Shown: piece after piece, positions 48,592 through 59,000 of the stretch
How the letters are laid out: every line of letters begins with the position of its first letter
Position numbering within the stretch: the stretch's first letter is position 1
Source of the DNA: Actinoplanes xinjiangensis
GTDB taxonomy: Bacteria; Actinomycetota; Actinomycetes; Mycobacteriales; Micromonosporaceae
DNA: 64,000 nt
NCBI RefSeq assembly: GCF_003148685.1
Contig: NZ_QGGR01000007.1
Location: forward strand, 186,001-250,000
Direction: 5' to 3'
Made by a program: the position numbers and the translations under genes
The notes under the pieces: generated by a model
Seen by the model: the letters and a program-made list of their open reading frames with translations, nothing else
Told to the model about the DNA's origin: nothing
The model's database searches: none

Positions 48592-50412
48592 TCATCCCGG
48601 GGAGGTGCCGAGGAAGCCCCCGGACTGGCGTGCCCACAGGCCGGCGTAGAGGCCACCCCGGGACAGCAGGGATGCGTGGGTGCCCTGCTCGGCGATCCGG
48701 CCCTCCTCGAGGACCACGATCCGGTCCATGCCGGCGATCGTCGACAGCCGGTGCGCGATGGCGATGACCGTCCGCCCCGCCATCACGTCCCCGAGGGTGT
48801 CGTGGATGGCGGCCTCCGCCTCCGAGTCCAGCGCCGACGTCGCCTCGTCCAGGACGAGGATCGGCGCGTCGCGGTAGAACGCCCGGGCCAGCGCGATCCG
48901 CTGCCGCTGACCGCCGGAGAGCCGGACCCCCCGCTCGCCGACGTGCGCGTCCAGGCCGGTACGCCCGTCCGCGTCCCGCAGCGCCCCGACGAACCCGGCC
49001 GACGCCCGGGCCAGCGCCAGCTCGATCCGTACGTCGTCGGTGTGGCCCGGCCCGGCGATGTTCTCCCGCACCGACCGGTGCAGCAGGGTGGCCTCCTGCG
49101 CGACCATGGCGATCTGCTCGCGCAGGCTGTCCTGGGTGACGCCGGTGACGTCCGTCCCGTCGATCGTGATCGTGCCCGACTCCGGGTCGTGGAACCGCAG
49201 CAGCAACCCGACCAGCGTGGATTTGCCCGCACCGGAACGGCCTACCAGACCGACCTTCGCGCCGGCGGCGATGTCCAGATCGAGCCGGTCCAGACCGCCG
49301 GCGCCGCGGCCGTAGTGGTGGCTGACCTGCTGGAACCGGATCGCTCCGGCACGTACCCGCAGGGGTTTCGCATCGGGTTCGTCGGCGACCGCGAGCGGCT
49401 GCGCGATGGTGCGCAACGCCTGCCGCAGGGCGCCGACGGCACCGAACAGCGACGACACCGCGTCCAGCAGCCATTCGGCCATCGAGGTGATCCGGAAGCT
49501 GAGCGCCAGCGCGGCCGCCACCAGGCCCAGCGGGGCCGCGTCCGAGCGCCACAGCACGATGCCGTAGCCGACCAGGCCGATCAGCAGCGCGCTGCCCAGC
49601 GCCGTCATGCTGCCGTTGATCGTCACCTCCACCCGCTGGAGCCGCAGGTGTGCCCGCCGGGCCGCGGCGAACACGGTGCGGTCATGGTCGGTGCGGGCGT
49701 CGGTGCCGCCGAGCAGGGCGAGCGTGTCGACGTTGGCGTAGGAGTCGACGAGCAGGCCGGTCAGCGCCGACTCGGCCGCCTGGAGATCCTCCGAGGCGCG
49801 CCGGAAGCGGGGCACGATCAACCACATGAGCAGCAGGTACGCGACGATCCAGGCGCACAGCGGGAGAAGCAGCCGTACGTCGATCGCGGACATCACCCCC
49901 ACCGAGCCGGCGATGTAGGCCACCACGAACACCAGCGTGTGGATCACCGAGTAGGCGGCGGTGGCGGCCGCGTCACCACCGTCACGGACCCAGGTGGCGA
50001 TCCGGCCGGCCAGGTCGTCGCGGAACCAGCCGACCGACTGACGGGACACGTGGCGATGTGCGCGCCAGCGGGCCAGCGGGCGCGCGTTGGCACGGAACGT
50101 GATGTCGTCGAGGATCTCGCCGAGCAGCATCAGCGCCGGTCGTACGACCAGCACCAGGGTGGCGACGGCGAGCAGTTCGGTGCCGCGGTCGGCCCAGAGG
50201 GCGGCCGGGTCGGTGGCGGCGAGCATGTCGACCAGCCGGCCGGCGTAGCCGATCAGCCAGACCTCGATCGAGGCGCACAGGATCGTGACGACGACGGCGA
50301 TCAGCACGACCGGCCGCAACGGCCGGAACTCCTGGAAGAGGAACCGCCGGACGTCGGCGGCGGGAGTGGGGCCGTTACCGGCCGGGAACGGGTTGACGGG
50401 ATCGGCGAACAC
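48592..50412 (-). CDS. ABC transporter, fused membrane and ATP-binding domains (exporter)
   Basis: 606 aa half-transporter that should act as a homodimer. Six membrane helices occupy residues 35-320 (LRPVVLIAVVVTILCASIEV at the start, SVGWFRDDLAGRIATWVRDG as coupling region). The nucleotide-binding domain has Walker A GLVGRSGAGKSTLVGLLLRF, Q-loop IAMVAQEATLLH, signature VRLSGGQRQRIALARAF, Walker B ILVLDEATSALD and the H-loop AIAHRLSTI. Exporter type, substrate unknown. GTG 50412 has GGAAAGG nearby upstream. Divergent from the GGDEF-EAL gene. Confidence 0.93.
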   Translation of the reverse strand: MFADPVNPFPAGNGPTPAADVRRFLFQEFRPLRPVVLIAVVVTILCASIEVWLIGYAGRLVDMLAATDPAALWADRGTELLAVATLVLVVRPALMLLGEILDDITFRANARPLARWRAHRHVSRQSVGWFRDDLAGRIATWVRDGGDAAATAAYSVIHTLVFVVAYIAGSVGVMSAIDVRLLLPLCAWIVAYLLLMWLIVPRFRRASEDLQAAESALTGLLVDSYANVDTLALLGGTDARTDHDRTVFAAARRAHLRLQRVEVTINGSMTALGSALLIGLVGYGIVLWRSDAAPLGLVAAALALSFRITSMAEWLLDAVSSLFGAVGALRQALRTIAQPLAVADEPDAKPLRVRAGAIRFQQVSHHYGRGAGGLDRLDLDIAAGAKVGLVGRSGAGKSTLVGLLLRFHDPESGTITIDGTDVTGVTQDSLREQIAMVAQEATLLHRSVRENIAGPGHTDDVRIELALARASAGFVGALRDADGRTGLDAHVGERGVRLSGGQRQRIALARAFYRDAPILVLDEATSALDSEAEAAIHDTLGDVMAGRTVIAIAHRLSTIAGMDRIVVLEEGRIAEQGTHASLLSRGGLYAGLWARQSGGFLGTSPG

Positions 50413-50546
50413 GGAAGACCTTTCCAGCGGCGAACAGGGCGGGGGAGTCGCTGGTTGTCCTCATGGACGTCGACCCTAGGCGGCCACGACCGGCACCGCC
50501 TTCCCATTTCCTCAGGTGCCGTTCAGCGACGCCGATCCTTGTCCTC

Positions 50547-52790
50547 GTGCGTGCTGGCGATCTGTGGCGGTGGTGTACGGCGGCCGGGGTGACGGCAACC
50601 GCCGGTTACTACCTGCTGCCCGCCGGGACCGTGCTCGCGAGCATGACCTACAACACGATCGGGCTGATCTTCGGCCTGCTCATCCTCGTCGCGGTGCGGT
50701 GGCACCGGCCGGCGCGCCCGTGGGCCTGGATCCTGTTCGGCACCGGCATGATCCTGTCCGTGGTCGGCGACTTCACCTGGTGGTATCTGGAGCACATCCG
50801 GCAGGAGGAGCCGTACCCGTCGGTCGCCGACGTGTTCTATCTGGCCTCGTATCCGCCGCTGATCGCGGGCCTGTTCCTGTTGCAGCGCAACCGCGGCCGG
50901 GACCTGGGCGGGCTGATCGACGCGGCCATGGTGGCCACCGGTCTGGGCCTGGTGCTGTGGGTCTTCGTCCTGCACCCGGTCGCGGCCGTGGACGCCGCGT
51001 CGATGCTGGAACGCGCGGTCAGCACCGCCTATCCGTCGCTGGACGCGCTGCTGCTGGCGATGGTGGCCCGGCTGCTCATCGACCGGCGGGTACGCACCCC
51101 GAGCACCGACCTGCTGGGCATGGCGGCCGTGCTGCTGCTCGTGGCCGACGTCGCGTTCTCCGTGGCGAGCCTGTACTTCGACTACGAGGGCCGGGCGATG
51201 GACTGGGGCTGGCTGTTGGCCTACGTGCTGTGGGCCGCCGCCGCGCTGCATCCGTCGATGGCGGCGGACACCCCGGTGGTGTCCGGCCCCGGCCGGGTGA
51301 GCCGTGGCCGGCTCGTCATCCTCGGGCTGTGCTCGGTGCTGGCGCCGGTCCTGCTGGTCATCCCGTCGGTCGGCGCCGACACCGTCGACCGCGTCGTCAT
51401 CGCGGCCGGCGCCGCGGTGCTGTTCGTGCTCGGGGTGGCACGGATGGCCGTGGTGATGGCCAAGGTGCGCGGTCAGGCCGTCGAGCTGGAACGCCTGGCC
51501 AACCAGGACGACCTGACCGGCCTGCACAACCGGCGGCACTTCTACCGGGCGCTCGGTGAGGCGCTGGTGGGCAGCCGTCCCCAGGTCGTGCTGCTGGGCC
51601 TGAACCGGCTGCGCGCCATCAACGACGAACTGGGGCACCTGGCCGGCGACGACGTCATCGTGCAGATCGCCGACCGGATCCGCGCCCTCGCCGGCCCGGA
51701 CGCGCTCGTCGCGCGGCTCAGCGGCGACGAGTTCGCGGTCCTGGTCCGGGACGCCCCGGAGGGCGGGGCCGACGCGGTCGCCGGACTTCTGGCCGGTGCG
51801 GTGCACGACCCGGTCGACACCAGGGGGTACGAGGTACTCGTCGGCGCCGGGATCGGGGTGGCCGGCGGAGCCGACGCGGCCGGCCCGGCGGAGGTACTGC
51901 GCCGTGCCGGTGTCGCGATGTTCGCGGCCAAGCAGAGCGGCGAGCCGTACCGCCGGTGGGCGCCCGGACTCGACGAACGGTCGGTCGAGGAGGCCCGGCT
52001 CGGCGCACAGATCCGGCACGCCCTCGCCGAGCGCCAGTTCCAGGTGGTGTACCAGCCGATCGTGGTGATGCCCGAGCAGCGTGTGGCGGCCGTCGAAGCC
52101 CTGGTCCGCTGGCATCACCCGCGCCTCGGCACGGTCAGTCCGGCCCAGTTCATCCCGGTGGCCGAGCGCAACGGGCTGATCGTCGAGCTGGGCGCGTGGA
52201 TCCTGCAGACGGCCTGCGAGCAGCTGGTCCGGTGGACCGTCGAGCTGGGGCCGGACGCGCCGGACCGGGTCAGTGTCAACGTGTCGGCCCGCCAGCTGGC
52301 CCGGCCCGGATTCGCCGGGACGGTCGCGGACGTGCTGGCGCGTACCGGCCTTCCGGCGTACCGGCTCACCGTCGAGGTCACCGAGACCGCGGTGTTCGAC
52401 GGCGGACCGGCGGTGACGGCGCTGCACGAGCTACGGGCGCTGGGTGTGCGGATCGCGCTGGACGACTTCGGCACCGGCCACTCGTCGCTGGGCCTGCTGC
52501 AGAACGTGCCGGTCGACATCCTCAAGATCGACAAGTCGTTCGTCGACCGGATCACCGAGGCCGGCCGGCACGCCGTGATCGCCGAGGCGATGATCCAGGT
52601 CAGCAACGGCCTCGGCCTGGACGCCGTGGCCGAGGGCGTGGAGACCGCCGAGCAGGCGCAGGCACTCACCCGCCTCGGCTACCGGCTGCTCCAGGGTTAC
52701 CACTTCGGGCGTCCCGCGGCCGAGCCGGAGTTCGCCCGGATCCGGGTCGCGCGCGGCCTGACCGTGCCGGGTGCCGCCGCCCTTTCCTGA
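50547..52790 (+). CDS. Membrane GGDEF-EAL protein (c-di-GMP cyclase/phosphodiesterase)
   Basis: 747 aa. About eight to ten membrane helices (residues 8-320) form a sensor part (VVGDFTWWYLEHIRQEEPYP, ADVFYLASYPP). The GGDEF domain (about 345-490) has DDLTGLHNRRHF and RLSGDEFAVLV; Ser replaces the first Gly, a change often tolerated by active cyclases. The EAL domain (about 505-745) keeps VEALVRWHHPRLG, VNVSARQL, DDFGTGHSSLG, KIDKSFVDRI and AEGVETAEQA, so phosphodiesterase activity is likely. GTG 50547 was chosen because VRAGDLW leads straight into the first helix; ATG 50463 is also open. It sits immediately upstream of the giant surface-protein gene on the same strand. Confidence 0.9.
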   Translation: MRAGDLWRWCTAAGVTATAGYYLLPAGTVLASMTYNTIGLIFGLLILVAVRWHRPARPWAWILFGTGMILSVVGDFTWWYLEHIRQEEPYPSVADVFYLASYPPLIAGLFLLQRNRGRDLGGLIDAAMVATGLGLVLWVFVLHPVAAVDAASMLERAVSTAYPSLDALLLAMVARLLIDRRVRTPSTDLLGMAAVLLLVADVAFSVASLYFDYEGRAMDWGWLLAYVLWAAAALHPSMAADTPVVSGPGRVSRGRLVILGLCSVLAPVLLVIPSVGADTVDRVVIAAGAAVLFVLGVARMAVVMAKVRGQAVELERLANQDDLTGLHNRRHFYRALGEALVGSRPQVVLLGLNRLRAINDELGHLAGDDVIVQIADRIRALAGPDALVARLSGDEFAVLVRDAPEGGADAVAGLLAGAVHDPVDTRGYEVLVGAGIGVAGGADAAGPAEVLRRAGVAMFAAKQSGEPYRRWAPGLDERSVEEARLGAQIRHALAERQFQVVYQPIVVMPEQRVAAVEALVRWHHPRLGTVSPAQFIPVAERNGLIVELGAWILQTACEQLVRWTVELGPDAPDRVSVNVSARQLARPGFAGTVADVLARTGLPAYRLTVEVTETAVFDGGPAVTALHELRALGVRIALDDFGTGHSSLGLLQNVPVDILKIDKSFVDRITEAGRHAVIAEAMIQVSNGLGLDAVAEGVETAEQAQALTRLGYRLLQGYHFGRPAAEPEFARIRVARGLTVPGAAALS

Positions 52791-53098
52791 GATGGGGAAA
52801 AGCCGCCCGGAAATGTGCCGAGTCGCCTGAGGATCCATTACGGCCGGTTCGGACAATTTGTCGTACGCAGGGAAGTACTGCGGCTTTTCCGACGTCGCGT
52901 TACCACCGGGACCGCTGCGGTCAATGGTTCGAAATGACGCCGACGGGCGCCCGATGATCGCCCCGGTCGTATTCGGCGCGGGTGGCCGTACAAATATGAG
53001 GATTTTCTTTTTTGCGGTCTTGGTGTCGTATTAGCCTGCAATGGCCCGGGTAGGGCCGGGCTTCCGGCCTGCGTCACCAGCACCAACGGGGGAAGTCC
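52791..53098 (+). promoter_or_regulatory. Leader of the giant surface-protein gene with long inverted repeat and motif copy 3
   Basis: Arms GGAAAAGCCGC (52796-52806) and GCGGCTTTTCC (52880-52890) match perfectly over 73 nt and could end the GGDEF-EAL transcript or form an RNA fold. The motif GGTGGCCGTACAA (reverse of TTGTACGGCCACC) is at 52981-52993. It is followed by an AT-rich stretch (52991-53034) that could hold a promoter or a 12-codon ORF, MRIFFFAVLVSY, at 52996. GGGGGAAG lies 4 nt before GTG 53099. Confidence 0.45.
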
Positions 53099-56000
53099 GT
53101 GCGTGGGCTAGGCAGGCGCGTCGCCACTGTGCTCGGCGCGATCACGATGATGCTGACGTTGTCACTGGTGCTGCCTTTCCGGGTGACGCCCGCGGTGGCC
53201 GCGCAGACGATCTGCCCGACGGCGGTGTCGCTGACCAACGGCGACTTCGAGCAGCCCGTGATCCCGGCCGGCCAGGTATCGATCATGGCCCAGACTCTGG
53301 TGCCGGGCTGGCTGACCACCGCCCTCGACAAGATGATCGAGCTGTGGCGCGGCTACGGCGGTGTGCCGGCGGCGTCCGGCAGCCAGCACGCCGAACTCAA
53401 CGCCAACGTGGTGTCGACGCTCTACCAAGACCTCACCACGATCCCGGGTCAGATCCTGCGATGGCAGCTCAACCACCGCGGCCGCACCGGCACCGACACG
53501 ATGGCGGTGATCATCGGGCCACCCACCGGGACACTGGCGCAACAGGGCCCCAACATCTCCGACAACAAGACCACGTGGGGTTCCTACACCGGCACCTACA
53601 CGGTGCCGGCCGGGCAGACCAAGACCCGGTTCGCCTTCAAGTCGGTGTCGTCGGCCAGCGCCGACCCCAGTATCGGCAACTTCCTGGACGCGGTGTCGTT
53701 CGGTTCGGCCGGCTGCCTGACCACCACCACCGCGGTCGTCAACACCTCCGGCTCCTCGACCGCCAACGTCGGTGACACGCTCACCTACACGGTGAACACC
53801 CGCAACGACGGCGGCAGCCCGGCCAACCTGTCGACCATCACCGACACACTGCCGCCCGGAACCACCTACGTCCCGGGGTCACTGCGGTCGGTGACCGGGT
53901 CGACGACCACGAAACCGACCGACACCGTCGGCGACGACGCCGGTGAGTACGTCAGCGGCAGCCGCACGCTCAACCTGCGGGTCGGCACCGGCGCCACCGG
54001 CTCGGCCGGCGGAACCCTGGCGCCCGGTGAGTCGCAGACGATGTCCTACCAGGTCGTCGTCGGGTCGTCGATCGCCAACACGACCCTGAACAACGACGCG
54101 ACGGCCACCTACACCGAGGTGGTCACCAACACCTCGCCCACCTCGAGCTCCAACGGCGTGAGCATGACCGTCAACCCGGCGGCCGACCTGTCGGTGACCG
54201 CGTCACTGGGCAGTACGGCCGTCGTCGCCGGGCAGTCGGTGAGCTACACCGTCACGGCCGCCAACGCCGGCCCCAACACCGCGAACACGGTGGTGCTCAC
54301 CGGGACCGTGCCGTCGGGGCTGACCGGCGTGACGGCGACGTCGGCCGGTGGCACCTGCACGGTCAGCGGCACCAAGGCGACGTGCAACCATCCGAGCATC
54401 GCCTCCGGCGCCACCCGCACCATGACCGTCACCGGCAACGTGCCCTCCGGGGAGACACCGGGCACGTCGTACACGCTGGGCGCGGCGATCACCAGCGCCA
54501 CGTACGAGACGAATCAGTCGGACAACTCGGCATCGGTGAGCAACGCGGTGACCGGCAGCGCCGACCTCGACGTCGCCATGACCTACTCGCCGTCGGCGCC
54601 GGCCGGTGGCGACACCATCACGTACACGGTGACGGTCAAGAACAACGGCCCGTCGACGGCGCGGACCATCGTGCTGTCCGACCCGATCCCGATCGGATCG
54701 ACCAACGCACAGGCGACCCTGTCGGGCGGCACCTGCGCCACCACGTCGACCGGCACCATCGAATGTTCGCTGGCCGCGCTCGCGTCCGGGGCGACCGTGA
54801 CGGCCACCATCACGATGACGCTGTCGAACTCCAACCCGGTCGTGAACAACGCGGTCTCCCTGAAGGCGGCCACACCGGACCCGGACGTCAACAACAACAT
54901 CGTCACCGTGACCGGTGCGGGCGCCCTGGTCGCCGACGTCGGGATCACCCTGTCGCTCGGCACGTACACGGCGTACGCCGGGGACACCACCACCTACACC
55001 CTGCTGGTGAAGAACAACGGCCCGTCGATGGCGGACAACGTCTCGTTCATCCCGGTCCTGCCACCCGGCGTGACCATCGTCCGGCCGTCCACCGGACCGA
55101 TGGCCGCCTACTGCACACCCACCGCCTGCACCATCCCGCATCTGCCGCCCGGGGCGACGATCCCGCTCTCCGGCAGCGTGGTGCTCGGGCCCGACGCCCA
55201 GGCCGGCCCGGGCACCGCCACGGTCACCGTGGTCACCACGACCACCGACCCGAACGCCGCCAACGACAAGCAGACCGCCAACTTCACGGTGCTGCTGCGC
55301 AGTGACCTGTCGGTGACGCAGACGCTCGTCAACCTCGACCGCGGCGGCCACACGCTGGTGCCCGGCGAGCGGGTCCGCAGCGTCGTGACGGTCGCCAACG
55401 CCGGCCCGACCCGTGCCGAGGGTGTCCTGCTCCAGCGGCCGGTACCGGCCGGGCAGACCGTGCCGACCGCCTCCACCTCCGCCGGGTCCTGCTCGTTCCA
55501 GGGCACCACCGACCTCAACGGCATCACCCCCGACGGTGGCCTGTTCATCTGCACCCGGTCACTGATGGATGCCTCGACGACCTGGACCATCACCCTCGAC
55601 ACCCTGCTGAAACCGGGATACAGCGGCACTGCGTTCGCCCGGACCGTGACCGTCTCGTCCACCTCGACCGACCCGGTCGCCGCCAACGACAGCGTCACCA
55701 CGACGGCGACCGTCGAGCACATCTCCGACCTCGACCTCGCCCAGACCACCGGCAGCCCGACGGTGGTGGCCACCGACCCGGTGCAGTTCACCGTCACCGC
55801 CCGCAACAGCGGACCGTCCGACGTGGCCAACGTGGTGGTCCAGGTCCAGCCGCAGACCGGCCTGCTGATCAGTGCCGGGTCGGGGTTCGGCAGCTACGAC
55901 CCGGGCACCGGCCGCTGGTCGATCCCGGCGCTCGCGGCCGGCGGATCGGTCACCCTGACCCTGTCCGGTACCGCGCTCAGCGCCGGCACCCCGAACAACG

Positions 56001-59000
56001 TGGTCCGGGTGGTGTCGGCCGACAGCACCGACCCGGCGACGGCCAACAACACCGCACAGACCGCCGTGGCCATCACCCCCAGCACCGCCTCGTTGAAGAT
56101 CACCGGCACCGCCACGGTCACACCGTCCAGCCGGCAGAACGCGGCGCTGACCGGGGACGCCGTCACCTACCGGTTCACCGTCGTCAACGACGGCAACGTG
56201 ACGATGAGCCAGGTCGTCGTACGGGACGCGCTGACCGGGACCGCCGACTGCCCGGGCACGACGCTGGCCGCCGGTGCGCAGATGGTCTGCAGCAGTCCCG
56301 TCCCGTACACGATCACCCAGGCGGACTTCGACGCCCAGCAGCCGGTCTACAACAACGCGACGGTCAACGCCCGCCCTCCCGGCGGCGCGGCGGCGGTCAG
56401 CTTCGGCCCGGCACCGGTCACCGTGCAACTCGCCGGCGGTACGGCGTCCCTGCGGGCCACCGTCACCGCGGCGGTCAACCCGGCCGGGCACACCGGTGCG
56501 GCGCAGGCCGGCGACACGGTCACCTACACGTACGTGGTGACCAACGACGGCAACGCGTCCCTCGGCCAGCTCTCCGTCACCGACACCCGGGGCGGACCGG
56601 TGACCTGCCCCGGCACCTCCCTCGCCGTCGGCGCGGCGATGACCTGCACCAGCAGCAGCCCCTACGTGGTCACGCAGGGCGATGTGGACGACGGCGTACC
56701 GATCCGCGACTCGGCCACCGTCGGCGGGCGCCTGGCCGGCTCGAACACCACCCGCACGTTCGGGCCGTTCTCCACCGGTGTCCCGGTGGCCGCGGCCGCG
56801 CCGTCGCTCACCGCGGTGGTCACCGCCGCCGTGACACCGCCGGCCCGGCAGAGCGCCGCGGCCCCCAACGACACGATCAGCTACTCGTACGCGGTGACGA
56901 ACAACGGCAACGTCACGATGTCCTCGATCGCCGTCACCGACACGAAGGTCGGCACCGCCAGTTGCCCGGCCTCCACCCTGGCCGTGAACACGACGATGAC
57001 CTGCACCAGCTCCGCCTCCTACCGGGTGACCCAGTCCGACGTGGACGCCGGCACCCCGATCACCGACAGCGTCACCGTCGCCGGCCGTGCCCCCGGCGCC
57101 CCGGCTGCCAACTACGGTCCGTTCACCGTCGGTGTGCCGGTCGCCGTGGCCGCCCCGGCCCTCGCCGTCGCCGTCGTCCCGGCCGTCACCCCGCTCGCCC
57201 GCCAGACCGCGGCCCGCGCCGGGGACACGATCGCGTACTCGTACACGGTCACCAACAACGGCAACGTGACCATGTCGAACATCGTCGTCAGCGACACCCG
57301 GCTCGGCGCCGCCACCTGCCCGGCCACGCCGCTCGCCGCCGGCGCCACCGCCACCTGCACGGCCGTCGGCACCTACACCGTCACCCAGGGAGACGTCGAC
57401 GCGGCGACCGGTGTGGTGGCGACCGCCTCCGTCTCCGGTCGTGGGCCCGGTGCCGCCCTCAACACCGTCTACGGGTCGAACACCGCGACCGTACCGGTGG
57501 CCGGACCGACACCGTCGCTCTCCGTGACCGCGGTCGCCACCGTGTCCCCGGCCGCGCACCAGAGCGCCGTCCGGGTCGGCGACACGATCACCTACACGTA
57601 CACCGTCGTCAACGACGGCAACGTGACCATGACCGGCATCGGCCTCACCGACGCCCTCACCGGGGCGGTGAACTGCCCGTTCACCTCCCTGGCCGTCGGC
57701 GCGTCGATGACCTGCACCACCGCCGTACCGCTCACGGTGACCCAGGCCCGGATCGACGCCGGCCTGCCGATCACCGCGAGCGCCACCGCCACCGGCACCA
57801 CACCCGCCGCCACCAGCCCGTCGTTCGGGCCGTTCACCGTCACCGTCGGTGTCGCCCCGGCCGTCCCCGCCCTGAACATGCTGGTCACCGCGACCGTGAA
57901 CCCGGCTTCCCGGCAGAGCCAGGCGCAGGCGGGCGACACGATCGACTACACCTACGACGTCAGCAACACCGGCAACGTGACGATGTCCTCGATCGGCGTG
58001 ACCGACCCGATCGCCGGCGGCGTCAACTGCCCGTTCACGTCCCTCGCCGTCGGTGCGTCGATGACCTGCACCGGCGCCTCGGCTTACACCGTCACGGCGG
58101 GCGACATCACCGCCGGGAACCCGATCGTCGACAACGCCGTCCTCGCCGCCCGCGCACCCGGCGCCGGAATGGACGGCACCTATGCCACCGGCAGCGCGAG
58201 TGTGGCGCTGGAGCGGGCGACCGCCTCACTCACCGTCACCATCACACCGACGGTCAACCCGGCTGCCAATCGGTACGCCGTAGCGGTCACCGACACCATC
58301 ACGCACAGCATCCTGGTCACCAACAACGGCAACCAGCTGATGACCGCGATCAGTCTCAGTGACCCGTTGACCGGCACCGCCGTCTGCCCGTTCACCACCC
58401 TGGCCGCCGGCGCGTCGATGACCTGCACCAGCGGGACCGCCTACACCGTCCTCCAGAGCGACCTCGACACCGGCGGCCCGGTCACGTCGACCTTCGCGGT
58501 GACCGCGCAGAGCCCTCTGGACCTGGCCCCCGTCCTGCTGCCGGACTCGTTCCCGGTGGCGGTGCCGGTCGCGCCCGCCAACCCGCTGCTGCACATCACC
58601 CCGGTCGCCGTGCCCACCGGCACCGTCGTCGGCAGCACCGTCGCCTTCGGCATCACGGTGCGCAACATCGGCAACGTCACCATGACCGACCTCGTGGTCA
58701 GCGGCGACACCTCCGGAACCGCGACCTGCCTGGCGACCTCGCTCGCCCCCGGCCTCACCACGACCTGCACCGGCGCCACCAGCGCCACCATCACCCAGAA
58801 CGACATCGACACGGGGCTGGCGATCACCGACACCGCCCAGGCCGCCGCCCGCCGCTTCGGCACGCTCACCGATCTGATCTTCGGGCCGCAGACCGCGAGC
58901 GCCCCGGTCGCCGCCGCGGCGCCGTCCCTGACGATCACCAGCGCGGCCACCGTCTCCGACCCGTCGCGGCAGACCGCAGCCGCGGCCGGGGACACCATCT

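Noticed and set aside
52791..53098. Known c-di-GMP or c-di-AMP riboswitch
   Set aside because: I looked for the conserved cores of these classes and did not recognise them; only an unassigned inverted repeat is supported.
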